Source: an uncultured Clostridia bacterium (lineage in GTDB: Bacteria; Bacillota; Clostridia; TANB77; CAG-508). Taken from it: a stretch of 52,105 nucleotides of DNA. The position numbers were made by a program, and so were the translations under genes. Under the pieces are notes generated by a model, which did not search any database, was not told the origin of the DNA, and worked only from the letters and a program-made list of their open reading frames with translations. The stretch lies in the NCBI GenBank assembly GCA_947584125.1, contig CANPWI010000001.1, positions 1-52,105 on the forward strand. Reading direction: 5' to 3'. Shown here piece by piece: positions 7,507 through 17,854 of the stretch (its first letter is position 1; each line of letters begins with the position of its first letter).

Positions 7507-9445
7507 TTAGTATAATGTGTCATCTTTGAGCATTTCTACTATGTTACCTTTTAATATTTTTCTTCCTCCCATATAATAAGCTATACTGACAACTACTAAA
7601 ATAAAGCCAGTAAATATTCCTATTTCCATCATAGGCATATTTGCGAAAAATTCATTTAATGATATGTTCGCTTGTTTTAGCGATAATAAGACAATTGGTA
7701 CATTTATAATAATACTTATTATAATTGGTTTTAAACTTATTATTAAATCTTCATACACTAAAATCTTTTTTAATCCATTTTTCGACAAACCAATTGATAT
7801 ATATCTTGCAAATTCTCTTTTTCTTTGAATTACTTGACTTAATGTGTTTGAAAATACATTCGCAAGTCCTATACACGCAAGAAGTCCTGCAAGTATTTCT
7901 ATAACATTTTTCATTCCCTGTCTCATTTTTGTATCGGATATTTCCTCTTGTACTCTATTTTGTATCATCTCATAATTTGGTACTATTTCTTCTACTTTTT
8001 CTTGTATATCAAATATTTCTTCTTCATTGTTAACTCTTACATTAAAATAGTTTTCTATATTTATAATACTACTATCAATTTTTTGAGCATAATCTTCACT
8101 CATTATCAAAACTAATTCACAATCCCACCTATTATATTCTTCTTTTAAAGTTGGTAAATCTTGTACATAATTTTGTATAACAACATTAGTAATTCCGATT
8201 TTTTAATTCTTTATCTTTAAATAGTTCTAAGCTAAGATTATTTTGCTCTGAAACATATTTTTTATATTCCCCATCTAAACTTTTATCACTACTATAATAA
8301 ATTTTATTGATTGCGATACATTGATTAAGTATTTCTGAATTGTTATTATTATTTTTTATGCTATTGTAATATTGAGTAAAACTCTCATTATCTAATGCTA
8401 TAATAGGAACACCTATTGTATATTTGCCATTTTCATTTTTGTGTAAATTATCACTAATTACTTGTAATCCACCTAATTTTTTTACTTCATCACTAATTAA
8501 ACTTTCATCTATTTCTGTATAAAATGAGTATTTTTTATAGCTCATACAACTTTTAATGCCATCAGTATGTCTTAATTTGTTTATTTGTTCTGCTCTATTT
8601 TTGTCATCTTCTTTTACAAGTAGCATAATATCCCATTTATCTCTATATCTTTCAAAAAAAGTATTTTTAGTTGAAAGCATTGATATAGTTTCAAGGTTAA
8701 GGAAACTAATTAAAGCTAAAGCCGAAAAAATAAACGATAATGATGCTGTACGAAAACTTTTTTTTCTAGCGTATATTGATTTTCGTGCAATTTCTCCCTC
8801 TATTCCAAAAATTTTTGAAAATAAATGGAACTTTTTTATTTTTTTATTCTTATTTTTTTCTCTATAAAATATTGTTTCTAATGTTGATATTTTGCTAATC
8901 TTTCTTGCAGGAATACTAGCTGAAATCCATACTGTTATAAAAGATATTAAAAAAGAAGCAAAATACGCAAGAAAACTATATCTTATTATTATATCGCTTT
9001 CTCTTGATAGTTCGGTTGAGTAAATTATGATTTGCATAACTAAATATGTTCCTAATATTCCTAAAAGTGTTCCTACTATAATAGGTATTATACTTAAAAG
9101 TATTACTTCTCCTATTAAAATAGACTTTATTTGTTTTGGTGTTGCACCCACGCTTTTTAAGATTCCTAACTGATGTAATCTTGAACTCATAGATGATGAA
9201 AAAACATTATGTATCATCAAAATTATGGAAAAACTAGCAAAAAAAATCACACAAATATATGTAATAATTGCTAATGTACTTTGACTCGTTCCTCTTGCTA
9301 TTTCGTCAGCATATAAATTATAAAATATGCCTGACAATACTGATAATAACAAAGCTGAAAGGGTAGAAATTGCTAGTATAGAAATACTAGAACTTTTATT
9401 ATGTTTTATATGACTTATCAAATATTCTTTTAACATTTTTTCCAC
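7507..9445 (-). CDS. FtsX-type ABC transporter permease, 645 aa, with one CGG +1 shift
   Basis: Membrane part of an antimicrobial-peptide type ABC system. It has one N-terminal membrane segment, then an FtsX domain with three helices (MLKSVGATPKQIKSILIGEV is the usual signature), a central extracellular region, and a second FtsX domain with three helices and FARYISIGLSKNGLKKIL. An in-frame CGG at 8195-8197 lies in the extracellular part (ELKN, skip C, GITNVVIQNYVQD). Without the skip the protein would stop at once. With it the frame is 646 codons. It follows the ATPase by 2 bases. Substrate is inferred, not shown. Confidence 0.9.
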
Positions 9446-9447
9446 CT

Positions 9448-10129
9448 CTACTTTCTTAATATTTCATCAGATATAATTTTTCCATCTTCTATTCTAATAA
9501 TTCTGTTAGCTTGTAAAGCTATATTTTCATCGTGTGTTATTAGGATTAGTGTTTGATTATATTTCTTATTAGAATATTTTAAAAGTTCTACTATTTCTTG
9601 ACTATTCTTTTTATCAAGATTACCTGTTGGCTCATCTGCTAAAATAATAGATGGAGAATTTATAAGAGCTCTACCAATTGCTACTCTTTGTTGCTGTCCT
9701 CCCGATAGTTGATTTGGTAAATGTTTTGCTCGTTTACTTAATCCGAGAGTATCCAACATTTCTTTTACCATTTCATTATTTATTTTTTGTTTATCTAATC
9801 TTAAAGGTAGAACTATATTCTCCTCTACATTTAATATTGGTATTAAATTATAGAATTGATATATTAGTCCAACGTGACGGCGTCTAAAAATTGCAAGTTC
9901 TTCTTCACTTTTAGAATAAATTTCTTTTCCATCAACATATATTTTCCCGTGATGTAGGTATATCTACCCCTCCTAATAAATGAAGTAATGTCGATTTTCC
10001 AGATCCTGATTGTCCTACTATTGCAACAAATTCCCCTTTCTGTACTGAAAAAGAAACATTATTTAATGCTGTAACTTCGTTTTCGCCTTTATAAATTTTC
10101 GTCAAATTTTCAACTCTTAATATTTCCAT
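9448..10129 (-). CDS. ABC transporter ATP-binding protein, 226 aa, with one CGG +1 shift
   Basis: MacB/BceA-like ATPase. Walker A is GQSGSGKST (about residue 38), the Q-loop is LIYQFYNL, the signature LSGGQQQRVAIGRAL, Walker B IILADEPTGNLD and the switch His is in LITHDE. An in-frame CGG at 9947-9949 splits GGVDIPTS from GKIYVDGKEIYSKS; skipping the C gives 227 codons and the canonical SGK. Read normally, it would end after 65 residues without a Q-loop or signature. It is the first gene after the 10130-10258 control region. Confidence 0.93.
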
Positions 10130-10258
10130 AGTACACCTCCTATCTCTTTTTATATAATTTTACTATATCATCGCAAGATGACACATCCGTGACTTTATTA
10201 TTACAAAATCGTCACTTAATTACAAATGTATAAATTATATAAATAAAACGAAACACTA
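10130..10258 (-). promoter_or_regulatory. control region of the ABC operon
   Basis: The stretch between kinase and ATPase genes has an inverted GTGAC/GTCAC pair (10189-10193 and 10211-10215) and a small CATC/GATG dyad (10169-10180). An AGGAGG ribosome site lies just before ATG 10129. Such a pair suits an OmpR-type regulator, most simply the adjacent one, but the promoter elements are not clear. Confidence 0.4.
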
Positions 10259-11264
10259 CTATGTTTCGTCATAAAATTTTATATTAAATTCTGCTCCTCC
10301 GAGTATTTCTATTTTTTGCCAGAATATACCCATTCTGTTTATTTATAATTGTTTTTGAGAGAAAAAGTCCTATTCCAATACTCTGTTTAGTGGAATTTTT
10401 ACCTTTATAAAACCTTTCAAACAAATGTGGTAAATCTTTTTCATCTATTCCTTTTCCATTATCCATTATTGATATTTCTGTATATATTGGATTCCTTTTT
10501 GCTATAATTTCAACTATTCCTCCATTATTAGAATGTTCTATACTATTTTTTAATATATTTTGAATAGCTTCCGTTGACCAATAAAAATCTCCTTGATAAT
10601 TTGCATTTTCTTCTATTCTTAATTTTACGCTAATATCTTTCACTTCTAATTGTATATTTAAAGTGTCTAATACTTGTTTAATTAGTTCTTGCACATTTAT
10701 ATTTTCTTTCTTTAATGTAATCGTATCCGATTCTAGTTGTGCTACCTCTAATATAGCAGTAATAAGCCACTCTATACGAGATAATAGACTACTAATTTCT
10801 TTTGTAAGTTCAAATTTTTCATTTTGAGATATATCTTCTTTGGATAATCTTGATAATATTATTTGTATAGAAGTCATTGGTGTTCTTATCTGATGTGATA
10901 TATCTTCTATAAAATTTTTCAAGTAATTCTTTTCTTTTTCTAATCGTTCTGCTTGTTCTCTTAATCTAATTGTGAGTTTATAAATCATATTACTTAAAAT
11001 AGCAAGTTCGCCTTCATTATTTACTATAAAATCTAAATATTCATTACTATGTAATATCTTTTCTATTTGGTATGATAGTTCAGCAATATCATTATATCTT
11101 CTATATGTAAAAAACAAAAAAATACATTCACTTATAATACAAGTACCAAGTACATATATTGCACAAATAATATTTATAAATAATGCTCCTAAAAATATTA
11201 CTAATGAAAAAATACTATATAAAGCTAATTGCTTTTTTACTTCAAGATTTCTAATAAAATTCAT
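10259..11264 (-). CDS. intramembrane-sensing type histidine kinase, 334 aa, with one CGG +1 shift
   Basis: Two close membrane helices (about residues 15-55) with almost no extracellular loop are typical of BceS-like kinases that sense through an ABC partner. The H-box is FIEDISHQIRTPMTS (about residue 122), the N-box ILKNSIEHSNNGG, then DNGKGI and the G2 box SIGIGLFLSK. A CGG at 10299-10301 near the end (AKNRNT, skip C, GGAEFNIKFYDET) restores the usual GG-x-F-x-I-x-F ending; 335 codons result. It overlaps or abuts the regulator gene by 1-2 bases. Confidence 0.92.
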
Positions 11265-11265
11265 A

Positions 11266-11937
11266 TTAGTCCCCCACTTTATATCCTATGCCTCGAATAG
11301 TTTTTATTATATTAGGATTTGCTGGATCATCTTCTATTTTTTCTCTCAATCGTTTAATATATACTGTTAATGTATTATCATTAACAAATTCTCCAGCAAT
11401 ATCCCAAATTTCTTCTAATAATCTATTCCTTGTCAAAACTTCTCCAATATGATTTATAAATACCAAAAGTAATCTATATTCTAAAGCTGATAATACTACC
11501 TCCTTATCTTCTTTCAACACTGTTCCATTTACTGTGTTAATTTTTAAATTAGATATTTGAAATATAGATGGACTCTTTTTATATCTTCTTAATTGATTAT
11601 TTATTCGTGAAATTAGCTCCAATGGTTTAAAAGGTTTTGATATATAATCATCTGCACCAACATTAAACCCTGTTACGATACTATATTCATCTTTCATAGC
11701 AGTAAGCATAATAATCGGTATTTCCATTTTCTTTTTTATATTAGTACATATAGAATACCCATTTCCATCTGGTAGCATTAAATCTAAAAGCACTAAATCA
11801 AATACATTTTCTTCTAAAACTTTTTCTAATTCTGCCTGTCTATATATAATTTTTGAAGAAAATCCATTTTCTTTTAGTAAAAGACTTAAATTATCAGTTA
11901 TTTCCTCATTGTCTTCTATTATTAAAATATTATTCAT
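11266..11937 (-). CDS. OmpR family response regulator, 223 aa
   Basis: Receiver domain with IIEDNEE acidic pair, phosphorylated Asp in LVLLDLMLPDG (about residue 51), LTAM and YISKPF, then a winged-helix domain ending DDPANPNIIKTIRGIGYKVGD. ATG 11937 is chosen because GGAG sits 6 bases upstream; 11940 and 11952 are alternative starts. It begins the two-component pair that precedes the ABC transporter and likely activates it. Confidence 0.93.
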   Translation of the reverse strand: MNNILIIEDNEEITDNLSLLLKENGFSSKIIYRQAELEKVLEENVFDLVLLDLMLPDGNGYSICTNIKKKMEIPIIMLTAMKDEYSIVTGFNVGADDYISKPFKPLELISRINNQLRRYKKSPSIFQISNLKINTVNGTVLKEDKEVVLSALEYRLLLVFINHIGEVLTRNRLLEEIWDIAGEFVNDNTLTVYIKRLREKIEDDPANPNIIKTIRGIGYKVGD

Positions 11938-12060
11938 CATTTCTCCTATCATATTTTATAACTATGCATATTTTATCATAATATCCTATTATTTTCAAAT
12001 GTACAAAATGATTATCAAAAAAAGAAGTAATATGCTAGAAATATCACTTCTTTTTTACTA

Positions 12061-12237
12061 TTATTTTTTTGTATATAATACTCTGTCTATCTGGTTATTA
12101 ACTATCTTTTTTTTATCTATTGTCTTTCCTTTGTCATTTACTATCTCTGCACAATATTTTTTTCCTTTATATATTTTTAAAATTATTGCTTTATTTTTAT
12201 CTTTTAATTCTACTACATCAAACTGTTTTATTCTCAT
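12061..12237 (-). CDS. small basic ICE protein, 58 aa
   Basis: A frame with AAAGGAAAG ribosome site encodes MRIKQFDVVELKDKNKAIIL then KIYKGKKYCAEIVNDKGKTI, beta-rich and lysine-rich, like small SH3-fold or KOW-like modules. No family name can be given. It follows the CHAP gene by 17 bases and probably ends its operon. Confidence 0.6.
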   Translation of the reverse strand: MRIKQFDVVELKDKNKAIILKIYKGKKYCAEIVNDKGKTIDKKKIVNNQIDRVLYTKK

Positions 12238-12253
12238 AATATATCACTTTCCT

Positions 12254-13875
12254 TTATTGGTACATTGGCGTTCCATAACCTAAAATAACACTACTATTTA
12301 TATCGTAAGTGTTTTGTTTACACATATCTCCTCTAGTATTACCTTCTATTGTATAAACTGTACCATTTTCTACTTTATCTACAATTCCAACGTGGTCTGC
12401 TTTTCCGTCATCTGAATCTGCCCAGTCAAAGAAAATTATATCTCCGTGCTTTCGGAGTGTAACCTACATCTTGCCATAAATTGCAAGTTTTAAACCACGC
12501 TACTCCCTCATTTTCACAATTTGCAAATTTAGGTATTATTCCTGCCTCAATATAACCGACATTCATTAGCACAAAAACTAACAAAACAAGCACACCACTC
12601 AACCCTAGAAGAAAATCCATACCAAGACCAGAACGGCTGACCTCCTACATTTCCTATATATTGTCTTGCTACTTCTACTATATCATTGCTACCTGCTGAT
12701 GATCCATAAAGCATATATGACCACATCGAACTATATTCTTCTTTTTGAAGTTCTGCAAGTTGTTCTTTTTGTTTTGAATTTAAGTTATATAATTCTATCA
12801 TTTCTTGTAAAGACTTACTTGCTATATCAATATAAAGCATTTTTACTTTTCTCTTTTCTATTTTTACATTTCCTTGCTCATCTGTAACTTCTATGTCTTT
12901 TTCTATTTCTTCTACTCTTGATGTTATTGTGTTCATTTGCCAAAATATCTCTTTTAGCTTGCTAACTTTATTATCGTCTAACGTAATAACATCTGCCTGT
13001 TCATTTCCTCCACTTATAATTACTGCATATAATGAAATTATATCTTTCCATTCTGCTTTATTTGAATTTATTTGATATTCTCCGTGTTCTGTATTTTTTT
13101 GAATATCTGTTATTTTATTTGTAAATTCTGTATTAACTTCTCTTATTACAGAACTCATTGTTGTTACTCCTACATCTTTTTCATTAGAGAAGAAAATTCC
13201 AAAAATAGAACTACAAATCAATGCAATTAAAGAAATTACAATAACAATTATTACTGCTACCCAACCTCCTGCAATAATTGCTGAAACAAGTGCTTTTAAC
13301 CCTGCTATTATTGCTTTAATTGTTGTTATTGTAGTTTTTACTGCTACTTTTATTGCTTGTATCGTAGTTTTTACTGCTTGTTTTGTCATCTGTGCTGTTC
13401 TTTGAGCTAGTTTTACACTATTATTTGCTACTTGTTTTGTTGTCTTTATTGCTTGCTTTGTTGTTTTTTCTGTTTTTTTAATTGTATTTTTTGTTGATTT
13501 TACTGTGTTTTGAACTCTCTTTATATTCTTCTTTGCCTTGTTTATTGCAATTTTTCCTTTTTGTTTTACATTTTTTATTCCTTTTTGTGTCTTTTTTATT
13601 TGTTCGTTTCTTTTTTCAATATTTTGGATAGTTTTTTCAAAGTTCTGTTTTCCTTTTCTATTTAATCGTGGTGTATAGTATATAACATCTTGCATTGCAT
13701 TATTTACTTTATTTTCTGCATATTCTTGTTCTGTATTTTCGTTCTTTTCACAGTTTTCTTTTGTCTTGTCCTTTACACTTATTATATTTGATTTTAGTTT
13801 CTTTTCAATTATCATTGCTCTATCAATTTTCCTTATATTAACTTCTTGTTTTTTCTTTGTTTTAATATCAGCCAT
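12254..13875 (-). CDS. CHAP-domain peptidoglycan hydrolase of the transfer apparatus, 539 aa, two CGG +1 shifts
   Basis: Opens the cell wall for the conjugation channel. The N-terminal 190 residues are a Lys/Thr-rich helical region with repeated KTTKQ-type sequence, then a membrane segment (AIIAGGWVAVIIVIVISLIA), an extracellular helical region and a C-terminal CHAP domain. The catalytic Cys is in WCACFVSFCANEC and the His in KADHVGIVDKV. CGG at 12556-12558 (NEC, skip, GYIEAG) and at 12444-12446 (TPKA, skip, GDIIFFDWADSDD) interrupt the catalytic domain; both skips are needed for the His and the 540-codon frame. It follows the sortase gene by two bases. Confidence 0.9.
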
Positions 13876-13877
13876 TA

Positions 13878-14639
13878 CTATTCCTCCAATTTCGTATTTA
13901 TTTTTTTTGCTACAACTACTAATCGTCCGTTTTGGTTGGAATATTCACAAGTAGATAATGTTATAAGTTTGTCGCCATATTTTGCTGTTTTTTCTATTTC
14001 ATAAAAAGAAAGTTCTTTACATTTTTTTATAAATGTATCGAACTCTTGCTTTGAATTGCTATTTACAAATTTATAATATTCAAAACCTGTATAGGCAACC
14101 GTTTTGAATACTGCTATTATTTCATAGTCTGCTTTATCGTATATGGTATTGAAGTTTATTATCTTATGATTATTGTAAAATTCTTTCTTTTTATATTTCT
14201 CTAGTTCCCCAAACATTTGATTATTTTTAATATGATGACCATATATAATGACATTATCACTTGTTGTTATATTGCAATATTCTGCAATATATGGCGTTCC
14301 TAATTGTGAATATTGTTTATAAAAATTTCTTCTTAGATAATAATCTTTTCTATTATTATCTGTTTGCATAACTGGATAACTTATATTTGTATTTTCTATT
14401 TTTAGCCACCCTATAAAATCGTTATTCATTTTAAATAATTTTTGTATATTGATGTTTTCTTTTTTTTCTTCAGTATTATCTTCATTTTCTTCTTGTTCTT
14501 CTAGTACAATATTTTCTAATTCTTCAAACACCTCATTTTGTTTTTTATCTTCTTTATAATTTTTTAATATATATATTACTGATAATACAAAACTAATTAT
14601 CAAAATAACTGCAACTATATTTATTATCCATTTTTTCAC
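13878..14639 (-). CDS. class B sortase, 253 aa
   Basis: Transpeptidase that anchors surface proteins to the wall. An N-terminal membrane anchor (about residues 5-25) and an acidic linker precede the catalytic domain: NDFIGWLKIENTNISYPVMQ, His in VIIYGHHI, Cys in LITLSTCEYS and Arg in NGRLVVVAKK. It is complete and has no in-frame CGG. The most likely substrate in the window is the Cna_B adhesin with a TPKTG signal (36635-41072). It is co-transcribed with the CHAP gene and preceded by a candidate attenuator. Confidence 0.93.
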   Translation of the reverse strand: MKKWIINIVAVILIISFVLSVIYILKNYKEDKKQNEVFEELENIVLEEQEENEDNTEEKKENINIQKLFKMNNDFIGWLKIENTNISYPVMQTDNNRKDYYLRRNFYKQYSQLGTPYIAEYCNITTSDNVIIYGHHIKNNQMFGELEKYKKKEFYNNHKIINFNTIYDKADYEIIAVFKTVAYTGFEYYKFVNSNSKQEFDTFIKKCKELSFYEIEKTAKYGDKLITLSTCEYSNQNGRLVVVAKKINTKLEE

Positions 14640-14662
14640 TTTACATCACTTCCCTTATAAAC

Positions 14663-14695
14663 AAAAAGTGCCATATAACAAAAGTTACACGGCAC
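14663..14695 (-). terminator. terminator/attenuator before the sortase gene
   Basis: On the minus strand GTGCCGTGTAAC, TTTT, GTTATATGGCAC, TTTTT forms a 12-bp stem with two G-U pairs and a T run. It lies 24 bases upstream of the sortase start. The 5' arm is nearly the same sequence as the stem at 14795-14830, so the arms can exchange partners. Confidence 0.65.
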
Positions 14696-14714
14696 ATTTA
14701 TTTTTTCATATTTC

Positions 14715-14744
14715 TTGACTTTTTTATTTAATTTGTTGTATAAT
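14715..14744 (+). promoter_or_regulatory. strong plus-strand promoter
   Basis: TTGACT (14715-14720), 18 bases, TATAAT (14739-14744), facing against the ICE operon. It would drive the short RNA at about 14751-14835. Confidence 0.7.
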
Positions 14745-14750
14745 ATGTAT

Positions 14751-14835
14751 AGAAAGAGGAATCACAGATATGTGGTTACCCAAATATATTGAGAACACGG
14801 CACACGCTCTGCAAAGCAAATGTGCCGTGTTTTTA
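14751..14835 (+). ncRNA. candidate antisense small RNA, about 85 nt
   Basis: A near-consensus promoter is followed after about 45 bases by a perfect 10-bp terminator (ACACGGCACA 14795-14804, TGTGCCGTGT 14821-14830, then TTTTATTTTA). The interval has no coding frame with a ribosome site. It is antisense to the leader of the sortase/CHAP operon, and its ACACGGCACA arm is complementary to the 5' arm of the minus-strand attenuator at 14663-14695. A role in antitermination or in ICE copy or transfer control is inference. Confidence 0.6.
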
Positions 14836-14943
14836 TTTTATCTGACTATTAACCCATTGTATGTATATAATACATAGCAAGGCTAAATTCATTGTTATCG
14901 AAATCATTAAACCTATAATTAAAAATGCTAAAATCTCTAACAT
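14833..14943 (-). CDS. small single-pass membrane protein, 36 aa
   Basis: After GGGGGTGAGG the frame reads MLEILAFLIIGLMISITMNL then ALLCIIYIQWVNSQIK, one long hydrophobic helix. Upstream, 14965-14981 holds a CTTGATT/AATCAAG hairpin. The rest of 14950-15064 contains no gene. Function unknown. Confidence 0.55.
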   Translation of the reverse strand: MLEILAFLIIGLMISITMNLALLCIIYIQWVNSQIK

Positions 14944-15064
14944 ATAGCCTCACCCCCTAACTCTTGATTAGAAATCAAGGTCGAAGGGCAACACACACAT
15001 CTGCTACTTCCAACTTTCTATACAAATATTCTACATTATTTTCTTTTAAAAATCTACATTTTTT

Positions 15065-17393
15065 CTAAAAAACTTCATTTAATTTTGTGGTCATTAACCT
15101 ATAAAGTTCTGTATTCTTTGGAAACTTATTTACAAATGGAATTAGCGAATTTCCTATTTTTAATAGTCCGTGTCCTGCTTCAACATTAGTAATAAAACTT
15201 AATTGTTGGTCTGATATATTTAATAATTTTGCAAGTTCTGCTCTATCTGTACTTGCTTGATTAAGCATTATAATCAACTCACTATTTGCAAGCATTGTTC
15301 TCGCTAAATCGCTTCTTAATAAATCTTCAACATTTTGTGTTATACCTGTGCAACAAGCTCCATATTTTCTAACCCTTTTCCATAAAGTAAAAAGGAAGTT
15401 AGCTGAATATTCATATTGAAATAGTAAATATATTTCATCAATATAAATATATGTGTTTCTTCCTTTTTGTCTATTAGCTGTTATTCTATTGAAAATACTA
15501 TCTAATATAACTAACATTGCAATAGGTTGTAATTGCTTTTTTAATTCTAATATATTGTAGCAAACTAATCTATTATGAATATTTACATTTGTTTGTTTTG
15601 CAAAGGTGTTCAAACTACCATTACTAAATAATTCTATTGCTAGTGCTACATCCTTTGCCTCTTTTTCGTTTTGTTTTAATAGTTCTTCTCTAAAATCTTT
15701 TAAAGTTGGTGGCTCTCCTTCATAATCTTTATTTTGATATTCTTTATATACATTTGCCGTACACCTATCTATTATAGACCTTTGTTGTGGTTCTAGTGCC
15801 TTTCCCATAAGTTGTTCGCATAATGAAAGTACAAACTCTGATTTTAATACTATTGGATTTGCATTATCTCCATAAAACTTGTTCATATCCATTGCGTTTA
15901 TATGATTTTTACTTGTTGAAGATATTTCTACCACTTCTCCTCCAAGCTCTTTAACAAGTCCTGCAAATTCATTTTCTGGATCAATAATTATTATATCAGC
16001 GTCTTTTTCTTTTAGCATTATCGAACTAATTTCTTGTTTAGCTGTAAAACTTTTTCCACTTCCAGAAACTCCAAGTATAAAACTATTTCCATTTAATAGC
16101 TGTTTTCTGTCTAATAATATCATATTTTTTGAAATTGCATTTTGTCCATAATATATTCCGTTTTGGATGTTGTACTTCTTGAACTTTAAAAGGCATAAAT
16201 ACTGCTAAACTTTCCGTTGTTAATGTTCGCAATGTTTCTACTGTTTCTATGCCAATAGGTAATGTTGTATTTAATCCGTCTAATTGTTGAAACCTTAATA
16301 TACCAAACTGACATAAGTTTCTTCTTGCTGTTGTTAAGATTGCCTCTGTTGTATTTTCTAGTTCTTTTTCTGTATCAGCAATAAAAACAACTGTAATTAG
16401 TCCTAAAAACATACGCTGATCTCGTGTCATAAGGTCATTTAAAAAATCTCTTGCCTCTTGTTCTTGTTGTTCCATATCAAAAGGAACTGATGCAAGAAAA
16501 TTATTATTTTCACTTTGCTTTCTTATATAATTTGCTTTATTTGTTTCTACTCCTAATAATATTCGTTCTGCGTCTTTTATTGCCTCATCTGTTGCAACTG
16601 GTGATATGTCTATTGTTAGTGTTAAGTTTTTACTAATGTCTGTTAACTCTGCTATCATACTATCTTTTATAAAAGACGCATATTCTTTTAAGAATATTAC
16701 TCTACCAAATTTATTTCCCATTTTGAAATAATCTTTTTTAAACTCAAAACTATCTGGACATATATAATCTTTAAAGCTATGTCCTTTTTGCATATTATCT
16801 ATCATATCAAAGTTAAAACTGCTTTCTTCTCCTATTCTATAAAAGTTGTGTAGCATTTTTAATCTTTCATTTGAATCTAACTCTATACAAACTGAATTTA
16901 ACTTTTTAAAGTGTTTATTTAATTCTACTGTTATTCTTCTAAAAGTTGTTCGTGCCTCCTCCAAGTTTTTCTTTTTAATAGTTATTGTTATATATTTTTC
17001 TTGCACAATTCCATTACTAGTTTTTGCTCCCTCATCAATTAGCATATTATATTCATTTCTTAATCTATCAAGTTTATCTTTTTCATTTTCTATTTTAATA
17101 TTATTTTCTATATTCTGCTCATTCATTTTACTATTTAATATACTAATTTTTACAAGCATTTCACACTCAAAAGAATTAAGTATTTGCATATAATCTAAAA
17201 ACATTGCCTCTTTATCCTCCTCGCTTGCGACAATGTAGTTAATGTCTGTAAATTTAAAAGTTTTAGAATATTTATTTTTGCCTACTAAAAATACTCCATC
17301 TTTCCATATTCTTTTTATTGGTATAACATCTTGTACACCTTTGGGAATTATATATTTTTCTTTATCTTTTTTGAATAAATCAATTATTTTCAT
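15065..17393 (-). CDS. VirB4-like conjugation ATPase, 775 aa, with one CGG +1 shift
   Basis: The ATPase that energises the type IV channel. The N-terminal half carries the TraC/VirB4 recognition region (KGVQDVIPIKRIWKDGVFLV onwards), and the C-terminal half the P-loop domain: Walker A GVSGSGKSFTAKQE, Walker B NTYIYIDEIYLLF and VRKYGACCTGITQN. A CGG at 16158-16160 separates the two halves (EVQHPK, skip C, GIYYGQNAISKNMILLDR). The skip restores the frame through the ATPase domain (776 codons); without it no ATPase would be made as part of the protein. It lies downstream of the PrgI gene. Confidence 0.94.
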
Positions 17394-17440
17394 AAATTTT
17401 ACCTCCTTTTAAGAAGTAAAATCTCTAATATTGTTTTTCT

Positions 17441-17848
17441 CTAATCTTTTTTATTGCTCTTTTTATTTTTTTTATCTTTCTTGTTTTGTTTTTTATTTTT
17501 AGTATTCTTTTTTCCTTTTTCACATTGTCTATACATATCTAAATATAGGTTATCAGGTTTAAATACTAATTTTTTTGGCGTTAATATTTCTGACTTAACC
17601 CAAGCTATAAAAAACTTTTCTGCTGTCATTCCGTTATATTTTACAAATCCTAATAATGCAAAAGGAACTGCACCTGCCATACATAACCAAGATACAGTTC
17701 CTGTATTATTGAATATTGGTTTTGTTATAAAATATATTCCTACTGCTACAATACAAGCTAATACCGAACATACAAATTGCCTCATTGTTAGTCCAAAGAA
17801 TATATTTTCTTTATATTGCCTTATTTCTTTATTTATCTTAACCTCCAT
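17441..17848 (-). CDS. PrgI family (VirB3-like) membrane protein, 135 aa
   Basis: Starts MEVKINKEIRQYKENIFFGL, the usual PrgI opening, with two membrane helices (about 23-42 and 50-68), then GMTAEKFFIAWVKSEILTPK and a lysine-rich tail. PrgI proteins partner VirB4 at the inner face of Gram-positive conjugation channels; the gene sits directly before virB4. Confidence 0.9.
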   Translation of the reverse strand: MEVKINKEIRQYKENIFFGLTMRQFVCSVLACIVAVGIYFITKPIFNNTGTVSWLCMAGAVPFALLGFVKYNGMTAEKFFIAWVKSEILTPKKLVFKPDNLYLDMYRQCEKGKKNTKNKKQNKKDKKNKKSNKKD

Positions 17849-17854
17849 AAGTGA

